This document shows positions 1 through 8,382 of a stretch of 64,000 nt of DNA, one piece after another (within the stretch, counting starts at the first letter, position 1; each line of letters opens with the position of its first letter). The notes beneath the pieces were generated by a model. It did not search any database. It saw only the letters and a list, made by a program, of their open reading frames with translations, and had not been told where the DNA came from. This DNA is from Micromonospora rosaria. Its GTDB lineage: Bacteria > Actinomycetota > Actinomycetes > Mycobacteriales > Micromonosporaceae. The stretch covers positions 1-64,000 of the forward strand of contig NZ_LRQV01000015.1 in the NCBI RefSeq assembly GCF_001567585.1. Reading direction: 5' to 3'. The position numbers and the translations under genes were made by a program.

Positions 1-220
1 CCTCAGCCTCGCCTGCGCCCTCATCTGCTGGCGCCAACTCCAACGTTAGGAGTTCTTAGTATCGAATGGTCCCCGAAAACCACCAGCACGATGGCTGGTC
101 GGGGCTCCACGAGCTCGATCAGTCATATAAACGACATGCTGAGGGTGTCCTGCCCGGCCTGCGTCCGACTACCTTGGTCATCTAGCTGGCAGAGGCGCCG
201 CGGCTGTCGAAGGGGGGCCG

Positions 221-1228
221 GTGACACTCGCGTCCCGGGTCGACTTCGAGGAGCACCGCTTCCGCCTCGGTAGCCTCGACGCGGCGCGCGTCGACTTCCA
301 TCGCATGCTGACGGCCCTGATCCAGGTGCAGTATCCGGGGGCGACCGAGGTCCGCGCGAACCCGGGCGACTGGGGCATCGACACCTTTGTGGGAAGCCTG
401 GTCGATAAGGTAAATATCTGGCAGTCCAAGTACTTCGTTGATGGGCTGGGCAAGTCGCAGCGGGCCCAGGTGCGTGAGTCGTTGAGATCTGCGATGTACC
501 ACGCCCGTAAGCACGGCTACGTAGTGGAATCGTGGACCCTTTGCGTGCCGCGAGAGCTGGACGGTCCCGAGCGCAAGTGGTGGGACGGACGCGTCAAGGT
601 GTGGGAGAGGGCATACCCGGGAGTCGTCATCGACCTGTGGGATCCCCCCAGGCTTCGTGGTCTGCTCATGTCGCCGGACGCCGAGCATGTACTCCACGAG
701 TTCTACGGTCCGTCCCGGGAGCGTGCACTCCCGGGTGGTACCTCCAGCCATGCTGTGGTTCCGCTGCCCGCTGATGAGGACTACCAAGGGGCGCTGTTCG
801 TCGCCCAGTTGGTTGCCACTGGCCTGCGTGAGATCAACTCCCAGAAAGTCGCCTTCTTCAACGCCGAAGTCCTCGCCCGCGACGTGGCGAACCGTGGGGT
901 GCCGGAGGAACGAAACGCGTTGCTCGAACTGGACTACAGCGTCTGGGAGCTCTGGGAACGGCATGCCGCATCCGCCGCTGCCAGCGCCGATCGCGACGAG
1001 GAAGCCCAGGCCCGCGAGCTGTTCCGCATCGTGATGGACGAAGTGCGGCGGCTGCCGGCTCCTGGGAAGCTGCCAGTGCGTGCGGTGCATAGCGCCGGGA
1101 TGATGCACCGAGTTGTGGAGACCAGACGAGCCGGATGGGTGAAAGGTTGGCGTGAGGTCGCGGCAGCGCACACCAGCCCGTCCCACGTGGCTCACCCTGA
1201 AGCGACAACGGTAGCGGTGGGATCATGA
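221..1228 (+). CDS. ABC-3C system effector, restriction-endonuclease-like
   Basis: First gene of a three-gene set, 335 residues. The N-terminal part has a PD-(D/E)xK-like pattern: WGID near residue 50, then WQSKYF near residue 66, giving an acidic residue followed by a QxK strand as in Mrr-type nucleases. The rest matches no domain I recognise. The GTG start follows an AGGGGGG purine run, and the stop overlaps the next ATG (ATGA), so the genes are translationally coupled. In ABC three-component conflict systems one member is a nuclease or other effector, and the neighbours fit that arrangement. Inferred role: the DNA-cutting effector released by the ATPase partner. The nuclease assignment rests on motif reading only. 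Confidence 0.6.
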   Translation: MTLASRVDFEEHRFRLGSLDAARVDFHRMLTALIQVQYPGATEVRANPGDWGIDTFVGSLVDKVNIWQSKYFVDGLGKSQRAQVRESLRSAMYHARKHGYVVESWTLCVPRELDGPERKWWDGRVKVWERAYPGVVIDLWDPPRLRGLLMSPDAEHVLHEFYGPSRERALPGGTSSHAVVPLPADEDYQGALFVAQLVATGLREINSQKVAFFNAEVLARDVANRGVPEERNALLELDYSVWELWERHAASAAASADRDEEAQARELFRIVMDEVRRLPAPGKLPVRAVHSAGMMHRVVETRRAGWVKGWREVAAAHTSPSHVAHPEATTVAVGS

Positions 1229-1863
1229 GCGCGCCGAGTCGCCGCCCAGCGGCAGACGTCGCCCCCTTGCCGGTGCTGCCAGAGGACCACGTGCTGTTCC
1301 GGATCACGCAACTCCTGCTACTCATGCGGGTTGTCGCCGGACCGGACACCCAAGGGCTCGGACTGGAACGCCTCGGTTACTACGACTTCTTCTCCGCCAA
1401 CCCGTTCCTCGTGATCGGACGTGACGAGAAAAAAGCCCGCGCGCAACTGCACCTCGCTGGGTTCGACGAACGGCAACTTTCCTACGCCGCGACCGGGCAT
1501 CGATTCGTGAACCGGCGCCGCCGGCTCCAGCACGACCTGGCGCTGCTCGCCGCCTACGATCTGGCGACGCTGCGCGCTGGCGGGTGGACCCTCACTGCTC
1601 GTGGTCTAGACACTGCCCACCAATTCACAGCACTGTACGCGGAGCAGTACATGACCAGCGTTCGGCTGGTCGTCCAACGCTTGGCCCGCTTCGGCAGCGA
1701 CGCGGCGCTAGCAAGACAGGCAGGCCAGTGGCTCCGTGAGCCCCAGTTGATTCTCGATCTCTACGGCGCCACCGACGCCGAGGACCAGGAGGACAGGTCG
1801 GAGGCCACCCACGTTCAGGGCGGGACAGCTGATCGTGTCAATGAGGAGACCCCTGATGTCTGA
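1225..1863 (+). CDS. ABC-3C system middle component
   Basis: A 212-residue helical protein with no catalytic motif that I can see. It sits between the nuclease-like gene and an SMC-like ATPase, overlapping both (4 bp upstream, 8 bp downstream). In ABC-3C systems the small middle component links the ATPase to the effector, and its size and position match that role. The DYYDFFSANPFL-like segment near residue 48 (YYDFFSANPF) and the ERLGYYD context are typical of this component family as I remember it. The assignment is mainly contextual. It could be tested by whether the gene is always found between the two partners. Confidence 0.6.
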   Translation: MSAPSRRPAADVAPLPVLPEDHVLFRITQLLLLMRVVAGPDTQGLGLERLGYYDFFSANPFLVIGRDEKKARAQLHLAGFDERQLSYAATGHRFVNRRRRLQHDLALLAAYDLATLRAGGWTLTARGLDTAHQFTALYAEQYMTSVRLVVQRLARFGSDAALARQAGQWLREPQLILDLYGATDAEDQEDRSEATHVQGGTADRVNEETPDV

Positions 1864-3985
1864 CCCAATCGCCGACCGGCCGGAAGCCCCCCCAACCAGG
1901 CGAGGCATCAGGCTCCAGCGGCTGCGCCTCGCGGGGGTAACTCGGCCCTATGACGTGGACTTCCGGTTCCCGGACGGCAGCTTTAGGCCGCTCAGCGTCA
2001 TTGCGGGGCGGACCAACACCGGCAAGACCAGCGTGCTGCAGTTCATCGCCTATGCCCTGGGCGGGTCGTACTACCCGGACCACGAGGAAATCGTGCGTCA
2101 GGTGCGCGCGGCACTGTTGGAGGTGGTGCTGCCCGGCGGGGTGGCCACGATTGAACGCGGCATCGAGTCGAAGTTCGCATTGCTGTTCGACCAGCCGCTG
2201 GACCGGGCTGGCGAGACGGTTCCCCAGCCTCACCCCATCGAGCCCACCTCCGACGCGGCCAGTTTGTCGCGGATGTTGCTGACGACTGTTGACCTGCAGG
2301 ATGTCCAGCTCCCTGAAGCGCCCGCCAAGTCGGAGACCGACACGCAGACCCTGAGCTTCCGTGACCTTATGTGGCTCTGCATGGTACTGAACGAGCGCGT
2401 CGGTAGCTCTCAGCTGCTATTCGAAGGCAATCACGCCAAGAACCGCAAGCTCCAACAAGTGGTGGATGCCGTATTTAATGTTCACCAGGCAGATGGCGCG
2501 GACCTTGCCGGAAGGATAAAGAAGCTTAACGACGACCTCACGAATGCCCGGCGTGATCTTGCCGCACTTGAAGGGTTCGTACGCGAGCAGGGCGCGGTGT
2601 CACAGGAGCAGCTACAAGGCGTCCTTGACGACGCCGAGGGAGAAATGGCGGCGGTACGGGACGCTCTACGGCGACTCGACGCCTCCGAGAGCGCTGCCGC
2701 CGACATGGCCGTCGAATTGCGGCGTCGTCATCAGCAGGCCGCCCGCGAGGCAATCCGCGCTCGCCAGCTGGTCCGTGACCGCGAAGCCCTCGTCAGTCGT
2801 TACGCCAGTCTCCGGGCCCAGTACAACGACGACATCCGCAAGCTGACACTCCTCAAACAAGCAGAGTCGATCTTCGATCAGCTATCGGTGCAGGTATGCC
2901 CAGCCTGCCTCGGCAAACTACCGGCACCGCCCACTGTACGCGGCTCCACGTGCAGCCTGTGCGCCCAACCCCTTGCCGGCCCCGTCACGTCCCTGACACT
3001 CGGTGTTGCCGCCGCCTCCCGCGAGACAGCCGTCGCCGGATTCAGGCAACAGGGCACCTCATCCCCCTCCGACCACAAGCCCGCCACCGCCGATGCTTCC
3101 GCTGAAGACAATGGGCACGCGAGCAGAGAGGACGCTAACGCAAGGGCCGCCGTCACCGCCGAACTCGCCAGCACCCGCCGCCGGCTGAAAGAACTCAACG
3201 AATACTGGGCCGAGCTAAACGACAGTCTCCCCGCACTCCGCGAGTCCAGCGAGCGCGCTGACGAAAACGAGGCGAGCCTGGCCGCCCAGGTCGACCGGGC
3301 AGCATCAGGCACCGTCGCCCCCTTCACAGTCGCCCGGGAAGAACTCCTGGCAAGACGTCAAGACGCCATCGTCCGCCGAGACCGCGCCAACTCCTCGATG
3401 AAGCAGTGGCGCGGCATCGAAGTCCGCCGTCGACGCATCACGCGAATGGCAGGCGAACTCGCCGACCTACGCGCGGAGGCCCGGGGGCAGAAAACCCGGC
3501 CCGACCGAAGCGCAATGATCGCCGCGTTAGGAGCCCGGTTCCGCCAGATCCTTTCTGACGTGGGCTACCCCAAGCACGACAACACGGGCAGCGTCGACGG
3601 AAGGTTTGTCCCGTCTGTCCGGGACCGGCCATATACATCCGCTTCCAGTGGCGGACAGGTACTGCAGACCCTTGCATGGATCCTGGCGATCTTCGAAGTC
3701 GCTTACGAACAGGGCGGCAATCATCCGGGGTTCCTACTGATCGACAGCCCGCAAAAGAACCTCGGCGGCAGCGCCAAGGACGATGACAAGGAGTTTGCTG
3801 ACGTCACGCTGGTGGAGCGGCTCTACGGTCACATCATCAACTGGCTAGAGGGCGAAGGGCGTGGTGCCCAGATCATCATCGTGGACAACACCCCGCCGCC
3901 GATCGTCACGCCGTTCATTGTGGAGGAGTTCACCAGAAATCCAGACCGAGGGAGATTTGGGCTTATCGACAACGAAGTGGGCTGA
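1856..3985 (+). CDS. ABC-3C ATPase, DUF3732-type SMC-like
   Basis: A 709-residue SMC/Rad50-like ATPase. Walker A (GRTNTGKTS) lies near residues 52-60, followed by long coiled-coil arms. A zinc-hook-like module with CPAC near 347 and CSLC near 366 sits mid-protein. The ABC signature SSGGQ is near 596, Walker B FLLID near 625 with the D-loop SPQKNLGG, and IIIVDN near the end. This layout is that of DUF3732 proteins, the ATPase of ABC-3C systems. The ATG at 1856 is preferred over GTG 1835 because GAGGAG lies 7 bases upstream. The ATPase would sense a DNA structure or phage component and control the nuclease partner (inferred from the family). It looks intact. Confidence 0.8.
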   Translation: MSDPIADRPEAPPTRRGIRLQRLRLAGVTRPYDVDFRFPDGSFRPLSVIAGRTNTGKTSVLQFIAYALGGSYYPDHEEIVRQVRAALLEVVLPGGVATIERGIESKFALLFDQPLDRAGETVPQPHPIEPTSDAASLSRMLLTTVDLQDVQLPEAPAKSETDTQTLSFRDLMWLCMVLNERVGSSQLLFEGNHAKNRKLQQVVDAVFNVHQADGADLAGRIKKLNDDLTNARRDLAALEGFVREQGAVSQEQLQGVLDDAEGEMAAVRDALRRLDASESAAADMAVELRRRHQQAAREAIRARQLVRDREALVSRYASLRAQYNDDIRKLTLLKQAESIFDQLSVQVCPACLGKLPAPPTVRGSTCSLCAQPLAGPVTSLTLGVAAASRETAVAGFRQQGTSSPSDHKPATADASAEDNGHASREDANARAAVTAELASTRRRLKELNEYWAELNDSLPALRESSERADENEASLAAQVDRAASGTVAPFTVAREELLARRQDAIVRRDRANSSMKQWRGIEVRRRRITRMAGELADLRAEARGQKTRPDRSAMIAALGARFRQILSDVGYPKHDNTGSVDGRFVPSVRDRPYTSASSGGQVLQTLAWILAIFEVAYEQGGNHPGFLLIDSPQKNLGGSAKDDDKEFADVTLVERLYGHIINWLEGEGRGAQIIIVDNTPPPIVTPFIVEEFTRNPDRGRFGLIDNEVG

Positions 3986-4017
3986 ACGGGCCAGGAGCGT
4001 CAAAAGCTGGTCCTCAT

Positions 4018-4131
4018 GTTGACCTGCGGTCTTTGGTGAAGGTCTCGACGTCGACGCCGAGGGTGGCGTCGTGTTCGACGACGCGGTTTGTGAAGCCGGC
4101 GTCGACCCAGGTCTTGGTCAGGGCCTGTCTC
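4018..4131 (-). pseudogene. IS5-family transposase fragment
   Basis: On the minus strand one frame reads KTWVDAGFTNRVVEHDATLG followed by VDVETFTKDRR and a stop. This matches the segment just before the last catalytic block of IS5-family transposases of actinomycetes. Only about 36 codons remain and both ends are gone. It lies between the ABC-3C operon and another transposase fragment, which marks an old insertion hot spot. Confidence 0.55.
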
Positions 4132-4157
4132 GCCAACGGTGTTTCCGGCGATCTTGG

Positions 4158-4960
4158 TTAGTAGGATTCAGCGGTCGGGAAGCGGTCGCTGAAAGTGATG
4201 GCGAAGGCGTTCAACGCGGGTTTCCAGCGCATCGTCCATCGGGTCCTGCCTGTGCCGGTGGGGTCCAGGGACCGAGTCACGAGGTACAGACATTTCAACG
4301 CGGCCTGCTCGATGGGGAAGTGGCCGCGGGCCTTGACCGCCCGCCGGTAGCGGGCGTTGAGGGACTCGATGGCGTTGGTGGAGCAGATCACCTTGCGGAT
4401 CTCCAGGTTGTAGTCGAGGAACGGAACGAACTCCGCCCAGGCGTTGTCCCACAGCCGGATCACCGCCGGATACCGCCCGCCCCACGTGTCGGCCAGGTCG
4501 TCGAAGGCCGCTCTGGCGGCGTCGGCGTTGACCGCGGTGTAGATCGGCTTGATGTCCCGCTTCAACTCGTTCCAGTACCTGCGCGACGTGAGCCGGAACG
4601 TGTTGCGGATGAGGTGGATCACGCAGGTCTGCACGATCGTCCGGGGCCACACGTTCGTGACTACCTCCGGCAGCCCTTTCAGGCCGTAGCAGACGAGGAA
4701 GAACACGTCCTTGACGCCGCGGTTGCGCAGGTCGGTCAGCACGCTCATCCAGAACTTCGCGCCCTCACCACCCGAGCCGGCCCACAGCCCGAGGATGTCC
4801 TTCTCCCCGTCGAGCGACACGCCGATCGCGGCGTAGAACGGACGGTTCGCGACCTGCCCGTCCCTGACCTTGACCACGATGGCGTCGATGAACACGGCGG
4901 CGTAGATGGCGTCGAGAGGTCGGTGGGACCAGTCGGTCATCACGCTGCACAGAACGGCGT
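4158..4960 (-). pseudogene. IS256-family transposase, 5'-truncated and catalytically dead
   Basis: The frame covers the C-terminal two thirds of a Mutator/IS256 transposase: TDWSHRPLDAIYAAVFIDAI, the VKVRDGQVANRPFYAAIGV block and the STNAIESLNARYRRAVK block with the catalytic Glu. About 130 N-terminal residues are missing; the open frame upstream to 5048 is unrelated sequence. The second catalytic Asp, normally in a CDGLKGLP motif, is Tyr here (VCYGLKGLP, codon TAC for GAC near 4688). Both truncation and point mutation make it inactive. No terminal inverted repeats were found. Confidence 0.8.
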
Positions 4961-5130
4961 TGGCCTGCTGCTGGAGCAGGAGCGTATCCCGTGGCCACAC
5001 GCATACAGAATCCTCACCCCTTTGCTGTGTTGATGGAGCGCCGGCCACCGCTCAAACATCGAAGCAGCACGACGGACCCGCCGCGCGAGGACACCAGTCG
5101 TAGACTGTGCGACGCTTGTTCTTATCCTGT

Positions 5131-5817
5131 TCAGTCGCTTAGAGGCAGATCCCGCCTAGTGACGGCGTCTCGCTCATCAAGGCTTCCAAATTCTTTCAGG
5201 GCGGCACGAATGATCTTATCCAGACGGATATCATCCTTGGGTGAGCGCCAAGTAACGGGCATCACGCGCCCTGGAGCTAAGCGGCGGAGAGACCGATCAG
5301 GGAATCGCGCATTTGATACCAAGAACTTCAAAGCAGCAGGATGTGCAGCTAATTGTCGCGCCACTTCACCTGCACGCGCCTCCGTGAAATCCTCCCGGTG
5401 CGAGTATTTAACCTCGACTACAAGAGGCCCCCGACTTGTATCAGCAAGGTAGTCATATCGTGCATCGGGACTATGCTCAAGCTTGGTAACATCCGCCCAC
5501 TTTATCCGACGCAATACACGACTGAGGGCTCGGACGACCTCGTGCTCATACTCGGAGTGAGAGATCCAGGTTCCCGGGGGATCGAGTTCTTCCACGTCTT
5601 CTGCTGGATGGACCTCCGAGATAGGAACAGTGACTGTCTGGGGTTCGGCGTCTCCAGGCCCCTGCGGATCGAGACGTACTACGGCGCGACCACCGGAGCT
5701 GCTGTCGTAGCGCTCAATTAGAAGACCGGGGAGCAGGTCAAGGCCCCAGCGGACGTGAACTCTCTCGCCGACCGAGGGGCCGAGGTTGGGGTCGCTGCGT
5801 CTGGTTCGCTCGGGCAT
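5131..5817 (-). CDS. PD-(D/E)xK nuclease-like protein paired with HEPN-like gene
   Basis: A 228-residue protein. The N-terminal half is a small beta-rich region (VRWGLDLLPGLLIERY). The C-terminal half has the pattern of a restriction-endonuclease fold: a helix with Glu (SEYEHEVVRAL), then ARYDYLAD and VVEVKYS, that is D...ExK, then a helix with ARAGEVARQL. The ATG at 5817 is chosen because GGAAGGAGG lies 6-7 bases upstream. The longer frame to 5925 has no such site. The gene begins 14 bases after the stop of the upstream HEPN-like gene, so the two form an operon. Likely a DNase of a two-gene defence or toxin module; target unknown. Confidence 0.6.
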   Translation of the reverse strand: MPERTRRSDPNLGPSVGERVHVRWGLDLLPGLLIERYDSSSGGRAVVRLDPQGPGDAEPQTVTVPISEVHPAEDVEELDPPGTWISHSEYEHEVVRALSRVLRRIKWADVTKLEHSPDARYDYLADTSRGPLVVEVKYSHREDFTEARAGEVARQLAAHPAALKFLVSNARFPDRSLRRLAPGRVMPVTWRSPKDDIRLDKIIRAALKEFGSLDERDAVTRRDLPLSD

Positions 5818-5831
5818 GGCAGACCTCCTTC

Positions 5832-6425
5832 CTACCATGGTGCACCCTTCCCCGTCAGTACCGCTAGGGAGTCCGCGACAACCATGTCCATGTGTCCTGC
5901 CAAGCTGTTTAGGTGGCTGCGCCAAGTCCTGATCGTCCTCAGGTGCATCGGGTAGCCATCCGCAGCTAGCACCTTGAGCTTGTGATCTTCCGCATGCGCA
6001 ATTGCGTTCCGTGCTTTATTCAATGCTTCAAGGGATTTATTCCATTGCGCCGATCGCGGATTTTTCTGGGCGAGCGCCGGCCAGATTTGGAAACCGAAGC
6101 GTAGAAAGTCATTGCCCAGCGAACCTGGCTGTGCGTTGCCTCGATCGAGGTCTCGCTTGAGGGTTAAGTTTACCTGCAGGGTACTGGCAAGTGGCGAGCC
6201 GGGCGGAGCAATCGACTGCACCAAGTAGTCAACCCCTAAATCATGTAGATCCCGTGCAAAACCCTGAAACTCGCCTGCAAGCCGCAAGACCATCGACCAG
6301 TTGAGTTGAGCTGTTCCGACCCGCCTACCTGGCCCTTGCCCACCGACAGCAGCGTGGGCGTCCATCAACTCCTGCACGCATGCTAAGCGGTCGGATCGCC
6401 AAGTGGTGAGAGCGGAAGACGGCAC
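5832..6425 (-). CDS. HEPN-like protein
   Basis: A 197-residue helical protein with RNAIAH near residue 137, which fits the Rx4-6H motif of HEPN ribonucleases. A long helix (KSLEALNKA) precedes it. HEPN proteins act as RNases or as abortive-infection and toxin components. The gene sits directly upstream of a nuclease-like gene and probably shares its transcript. The start is uncertain: GTG 6425 has no good ribosome site, and an ATG at 6362 has CAGGAG three bases upstream. The motif is short, so a non-catalytic helical protein remains possible. Confidence 0.5.
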   Translation of the reverse strand: MPSSALTTWRSDRLACVQELMDAHAAVGGQGPGRRVGTAQLNWSMVLRLAGEFQGFARDLHDLGVDYLVQSIAPPGSPLASTLQVNLTLKRDLDRGNAQPGSLGNDFLRFGFQIWPALAQKNPRSAQWNKSLEALNKARNAIAHAEDHKLKVLAADGYPMHLRTIRTWRSHLNSLAGHMDMVVADSLAVLTGKGAPW

Positions 6426-6715
6426 GGACGGAGGGTAGCGGATGCGAAACCGATCCGCCGCAAGTGACGTTCGTGAACTTCGGGCTCAAACGACCCAGGC
6501 AGGGGGCAGTGTGAACCTCGTCGAAACCCTCGACTGGCGACGCGCCGTCCCCGACCACCAAGATCCGCAAGACAGAACCTAACCGGCCCCGGCAGCGACG
6601 GGGTTGCGGCAGCGCGGCCCAGTCCGAGTTTGACAGCGCAAGCGTCGGGACGGTATGACAGCCCCAGGTCCGCCGCCCGCGGCCTCTTCCCTTCGTCACT
6701 ACGCCGGAGGCCCCG

Positions 6716-7885
6716 ATCGCCGCGGACCGACACATCACCGAAGTCACCCGACGCCGACTCCTGGACGGATTGGACTGGTTGCGCGGCAGCGTGCCGACCG
6801 GCTACCGGGAGTTCCTGGCCCCGTCGTACGCCTTCTGGAGCGGCGCCCTTCCCGAGACCGACTTCCTCGCCCGGCTCTACGACCTGGACGAGCTGCCCAG
6901 CCACGACCCCCGATACACCACTGCGTACCAGGACATCGTTCAGCACCGCGTCATGAACGACGACTGGCCCGAGGAGTGGATCTTCGATGACCCACGGTTC
7001 GGCTTGGCCGACAGCGACGACAGGTTGCTGCGGTTGCTCGCGGAGATGTTGCACCCCGCCGTGCGCACCGACCCGGCTGAGGTCGCGCGGCTGATCGGAT
7101 TCCTCAACGGCGTACTCGTGCACGACGGCTACGAACTGGTCCAGGTCGACGACATCAGCAGCGCCCCGGTCTTCGCCTCGCAGCGCATCGGCGGCGGCGT
7201 ACGCGGCACCATGAAGAACTTGATCTTCGCCGCGATCGGCCCCAAACCCGAGATCGTTCTCATCGACGCGGTCAACAACGACCTGCGCATCACCGGCAAC
7301 GTGCAGAACTGCCTGATGTACGACCGGCCGCTGCCGGCGCGAGGGCTGACCTGGGCTGCCCTGGCCGACTGGTGGGCCGAAAGGGAAGGCATGGCCGGTG
7401 CGCCAGTACGAGAGGTCTCGTCGAGCCTGTACCGCCGCTTGGACCAGTCGCTGGGTGTCAACGACGCCGAGCGGCGGGTCCTGCGCACTTACGCCGAGCG
7501 GTACCTGCGGCTGGGTCCGGACATCCCAGCGCTGATCCCGCAGGTCTACCTCCACTACGACCCGCACACGCGCAGCCACCACCCGCCGGACGCGGCGCCG
7601 CTCCTGCGCCAGCGGATGGACTTTCTGATGCTGCTGCCTCACCGGGTCCGGGTGGTGATCGAGTGCGATGGCGTGCAGCACTACGTCGACGACGAGGTGT
7701 TGCCCAACGGGCGTCGGTACGCCAACTCGCGTCGGTACGCCGAGATGGCAGCCGAGGATCGCGAGCTGCGGCTGGCAGGATACGAGGTGTACCGCTTCGG
7801 TGGCGTCGACCTCGTTGAGGGTCTGGCCACTACCCGGCGTCTGGAGGACTTCTTCGACCGGCTCGCCCACCGGCACGCTGCATGA
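6716..7885 (+). CDS. AbiJ-NTD3 protein with C-terminal Vsr/DUF559-like nuclease
   Basis: The N-terminal two thirds carry AbiJ-NTD3 features: HITEVTRRRLLDGL, then DFLARLYDLDELPSHD, QHRVMNDDWPEEW and LLRLLAEMLHPAVR. The C-terminal part has RMDFLMLLP, VVIECDGVQHY and a final YEVYRFGG, the pattern of a DUF559/Vsr-like nuclease (Asp, ExxxDG, late Arg). AbiJ proteins cause abortive infection; the N-terminal domain would sense and the nuclease kill. Homology runs upstream of the first conventional start (TTG 6770) to ATC 6716, which has GGAGG five bases before it. Either translation starts at ATC or the ATG was mutated. No in-frame ATG, GTG or TTG lies between 6659 and 6770. Confidence 0.7.
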   Translation: MAADRHITEVTRRRLLDGLDWLRGSVPTGYREFLAPSYAFWSGALPETDFLARLYDLDELPSHDPRYTTAYQDIVQHRVMNDDWPEEWIFDDPRFGLADSDDRLLRLLAEMLHPAVRTDPAEVARLIGFLNGVLVHDGYELVQVDDISSAPVFASQRIGGGVRGTMKNLIFAAIGPKPEIVLIDAVNNDLRITGNVQNCLMYDRPLPARGLTWAALADWWAEREGMAGAPVREVSSSLYRRLDQSLGVNDAERRVLRTYAERYLRLGPDIPALIPQVYLHYDPHTRSHHPPDAAPLLRQRMDFLMLLPHRVRVVIECDGVQHYVDDEVLPNGRRYANSRRYAEMAAEDRELRLAGYEVYRFGGVDLVEGLATTRRLEDFFDRLAHRHAA

Positions 7886-8382
7886 GCGCTGCCCGAAGCC
7901 CGATCGCGCTCACGAGACGCACCCGGTGACGCTGGACCCACTGTCATCGATCGGCCGCGATGGGATGATGGGTGAGGTGCGTCCTCGGTGGGCCAAGCTC
8001 CCACCGGCAGGGCGCGATCCGCCGAATCGCGCAGAGCACCGCGGACCGCGCGAGGGACCGTGACCTGGTCACGCCACCGCTGTCGGAGGCCGGGCGACGT
8101 GAGGCAGTCCCAGAGCGACGCCGACCGCTATCGAACGGAGCGGTGGGCGGACCCGGAGCAGGAGCGCCGCCGGCGGCAGTCGCAGAATGACGTCACAGGC
8201 GGCAGCCGCCCGTGAGGTCGAGGACCCGGGCGGCCGACGAGACCCTCCAGGCGATGTGGGACACGGTCGTTACGACTTCATGGCCAAGGATGACTGGTGA
8301 GCGGCGCTTGCTGCCTGCGCACGACGAGCTAAGTCACCTGGCGGGTGCTTCTGACCGCCGCACCCGTGGCCTGACCGCTGGT
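7886..8382. other. intergenic stretch, no recognised gene
   Basis: About 500 bases between two convergent genes. Short open frames here have arginine/proline-rich translations typical of out-of-frame high-GC DNA. I see no domain, RNA gene or strong terminator. Confidence 0.4.

Noticed and set aside
4071..5048. A plus-strand gene of 320 codons
   Set aside because: It is antisense to the IS256 transposase remnant, which has clear conserved blocks.
6383..7876. A 497-codon minus-strand frame opposite the AbiJ-type gene
   Set aside because: Composition follows the codon pattern of the opposite strand and no domain is seen; the plus-strand gene has clear family motifs.
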